Position numbers and translations under genes: made by a program. Source: a bacterium (GTDB taxonomy: Bacteria; CBDUZB01; JAGLHV01). From it: DNA of 5,925 nt. How positions within the stretch are numbered: the stretch's first letter is position 1; every line of letters begins with the position of its first letter. The stretch spans positions 1-5,925 of the forward strand of contig JAGLYT010000103.1 in the NCBI GenBank assembly GCA_023132075.1, given 5' to 3'. Positions 4,274 to 5,925 of the stretch are shown here, piece after piece. The notes under the pieces are model-generated. The model had not been told where the DNA came from, made no database searches, and saw nothing but the letters and a program-made list of their open reading frames with translations.

Positions 4274-5925
4274 GTGGAAATTTCTACGCGTTATAACCCT
4301 CAAGTTACGGAAGAAAAGTGGTATCGCTTTTGGACGGAAAACAATTATTTTCATAGCCACCCCGATGATTCTAAAAAGCCATATACTATTGTTATCCCGC
4401 CTCCTAATGTAACCGGTTCTCTGCATATGGGGCATGCTCTAAACAATACCCTGCAGGATATATTAATCCGTTGGAAAAGAATGGAAGGAGCAAATGTCTT
4501 GTGGCTGCCGGGAACCGACCACGGAGGAATAGCCACACAGAATGTAATGGAGAAATCACTCCTGAAAGAAGGACTTACCCGAGAAAAAGTAGGCCGGGAA
4601 AAATTCTTGGAAAAAATATGGCAATGGCGAAAAGAAACAGGGGATACAATCCTAAACCAGTTAAAAAAATTGGGCTGTTCCTGCGATTGGGAAAGAACAA
4701 GATTTACTATGGATAAAGTTTGTTCCCGTGCGGTAAAAGAAGCTTTCGTAACCCTTTACAAAAAAGGTATGATTTACCGCGGAAAATATATGGTCAACTG
4801 GTGCCCACGATGCCAGACAAGCCTTTCCGATATAGAAGTGGAATACAAAGAGCAAAAAGGAAGTCTATGGCATATTAATTATCCTATAAAAAACTGTTCC
4901 GGTGATTATATCACTGTAGCTACTACCCGGCCGGAAACAATGTTGGGGGATACGGCAGTGGCAGTCAATCCTGATGACAAAAGATATAAACACTTAATCG
5001 GAAAAACTTGTATCCTCCCTTTGATGCAAAGAGAAATACCTATTATTGCGGATAAATATGTAGATAGTTCCTTTGGGACAGGTGCGGTAAAAATAACCCC
5101 GGCTCATGACCCTAATGATTACGAGATAGCAAAAAGGCATAACCTGCCTTTTGTAACTGTTATCGGCCCCGAAGGAAAGATGACCGAATTGGCAGAAAAA
5201 TACGCCTTTATGGAACGGTATGAATGCAGGAAAAAAATAATCCGGGATTTAACGGAACAAGATCTACTGGAAAAAACCCAGGATTATCTTCATTCCGTCG
5301 GCTGTTGTTATCGCTGTCACTCTGCAATAGAACCTCAAATATCCGAACAATGGTACCTCAGGGTTAAAGATATTATTGCCCCGTGTCTGGAGGTAGTAAA
5401 AAGCGGTCAGGTAAAGTTCGTTCCCTCTCATTGGGCAGGACCCTATTTAAACTGGATAGAAAATTTACATGATTGGTGTATCAGCCGCCAAATCTGGTGG
5501 GGACATCGTATTCCTGTATGGTATTGTACTAAAAAACAAGGCCCTGATAATGAAAATCTTTCAACATGTCCGCCTATCGTTGCTATAGAAACACCCACTC
5601 AATGCCCAAACTGTGGAAACACCTCTCTTTCCCAGGAAGAAGATGTTTTAGATACCTGGTTCTCATCGGCACTCTGGCCATTCTCTACCCTTGGCTGGCC
5701 GGAAAAAACAAAGGAATTAAAGCATTTTTATCCCACCTCTGTATTAGTAACCGGGCATGAAATTATTTATCTCTGGGTAGCACGAATGATTATGATGGGA
5801 CTATTATTAAATCCTAAAGACGAACAAAAAATCGAAGAGATGATCCCTTTTCGTAATGTTTATATCCACGGAATCGTTCGGGATAAAAAAGGGAAAAAAA
5901 TGAGTAAGTCTTTAGGAAATGTAAT
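4274..5925 (+). CDS. valS: Valyl-tRNA synthetase, 3' part cut off by the window end
   Basis: Class I aminoacyl-tRNA synthetase that charges tRNA-Val with valine in the cytoplasm and edits misactivated threonine. The frame is open for 550 codons and continues past the window; the full protein is normally about 850-950 residues, so the rest of the anticodon-binding domain and the C-terminal coiled coil lie outside. Visible landmarks: PPPNVTGSLHMGH (42-54) with the HIGH-type HMGH at 51-54; PGTDHGGIATQ (79-89); zinc-ribbon-like WCPRC followed by SDIEVEY; the editing domain with TTRPETM (217-223) and HDPNDYE (278-284, containing the conserved Asp279); DWCISRQIWWGHRIPVWYC; a CPNCGN zinc pair; DVLDTWFSSALWPFSTLGWP; and KMSKS at 542-546. 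These are ValRS rather than IleRS or LeuRS signatures. I checked the frame line by line and found no frameshift. The start is GTG with AAGGAG 10 bases upstream. Neighbours are unrelated barrel genes transcribed the other way. Confidence 0.98.
   Translation, partial: MEISTRYNPQVTEEKWYRFWTENNYFHSHPDDSKKPYTIVIPPPNVTGSLHMGHALNNTLQDILIRWKRMEGANVLWLPGTDHGGIATQNVMEKSLLKEGLTREKVGREKFLEKIWQWRKETGDTILNQLKKLGCSCDWERTRFTMDKVCSRAVKEAFVTLYKKGMIYRGKYMVNWCPRCQTSLSDIEVEYKEQKGSLWHINYPIKNCSGDYITVATTRPETMLGDTAVAVNPDDKRYKHLIGKTCILPLMQREIPIIADKYVDSSFGTGAVKITPAHDPNDYEIAKRHNLPFVTVIGPEGKMTELAEKYAFMERYECRKKIIRDLTEQDLLEKTQDYLHSVGCCYRCHSAIEPQISEQWYLRVKDIIAPCLEVVKSGQVKFVPSHWAGPYLNWIENLHDWCISRQIWWGHRIPVWYCTKKQGPDNENLSTCPPIVAIETPTQCPNCGNTSLSQEEDVLDTWFSSALWPFSTLGWPEKTKELKHFYPTSVLVTGHEIIYLWVARMIMMGLLLNPKDEQKIEEMIPFRNVYIHGIVRDKKGKKMSKSLGNV

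Noticed and set aside
4351-4855. Open frames on both strands inside valS
   Set aside because: The ValRS frame is unambiguous here through the HMGH, GTDHGG and WCPRC motifs; the others are out-of-frame shadows.

Overview
The window looks like a stretch of chromosome from an uncultured, AT-rich, diderm (outer-membrane-bearing) bacterium. Two of its three genes encode secreted proteins with the look of outer-membrane beta-barrels: each has a signal peptide and ends in phenylalanine. The third is a bacterial valyl-tRNA synthetase. The intergenic DNA is full of short hairpins and degenerate repeats, as in several candidate phyla known mainly from metagenomes. I cannot fix the phylum from this sequence; an Omnitrophota- or Desantisbacteria-like lineage is only a guess.

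Layout. Positions 1-546 hold no credible gene. They contain imperfect hairpins (about 11-152), a tract with a clear 7-base periodicity (206-429) that includes two adjacent hairpins differing by a compensated base-pair change, and a strong bidirectional terminator (480-509). Positions 547-1848 (minus) encode a 433-residue alginate-export-type porin with its own promoter (1920-1949). Positions 1849-2077 hold that promoter, a long terminator-like inverted repeat (1960-1993) and two adjacent small hairpins with identical architecture and compensated base changes (2016-2051). Positions 2078-4006 (minus) encode a 642-residue barrel of unknown role with FadL/PorV-like features and acidic, calcium-loop-like segments. 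Positions 4007-4273 carry back-to-back divergent promoters. From 4274 (plus), valS begins with GTG and runs off the window just after its KMSKS motif.

How it works together. The two barrel genes point the same way, but each has its own sigma70-type promoter and a terminator-like hairpin, so they look like separate monocistronic units rather than an operon. valS is transcribed away from them and is probably linked only through the shared divergent promoter region. No mobile element, CRISPR array, tRNA or rRNA was seen. The most unusual material is non-coding: the heptad-periodic tract and the two pairs of covarying hairpins. I see no evidence of a new multi-gene system.
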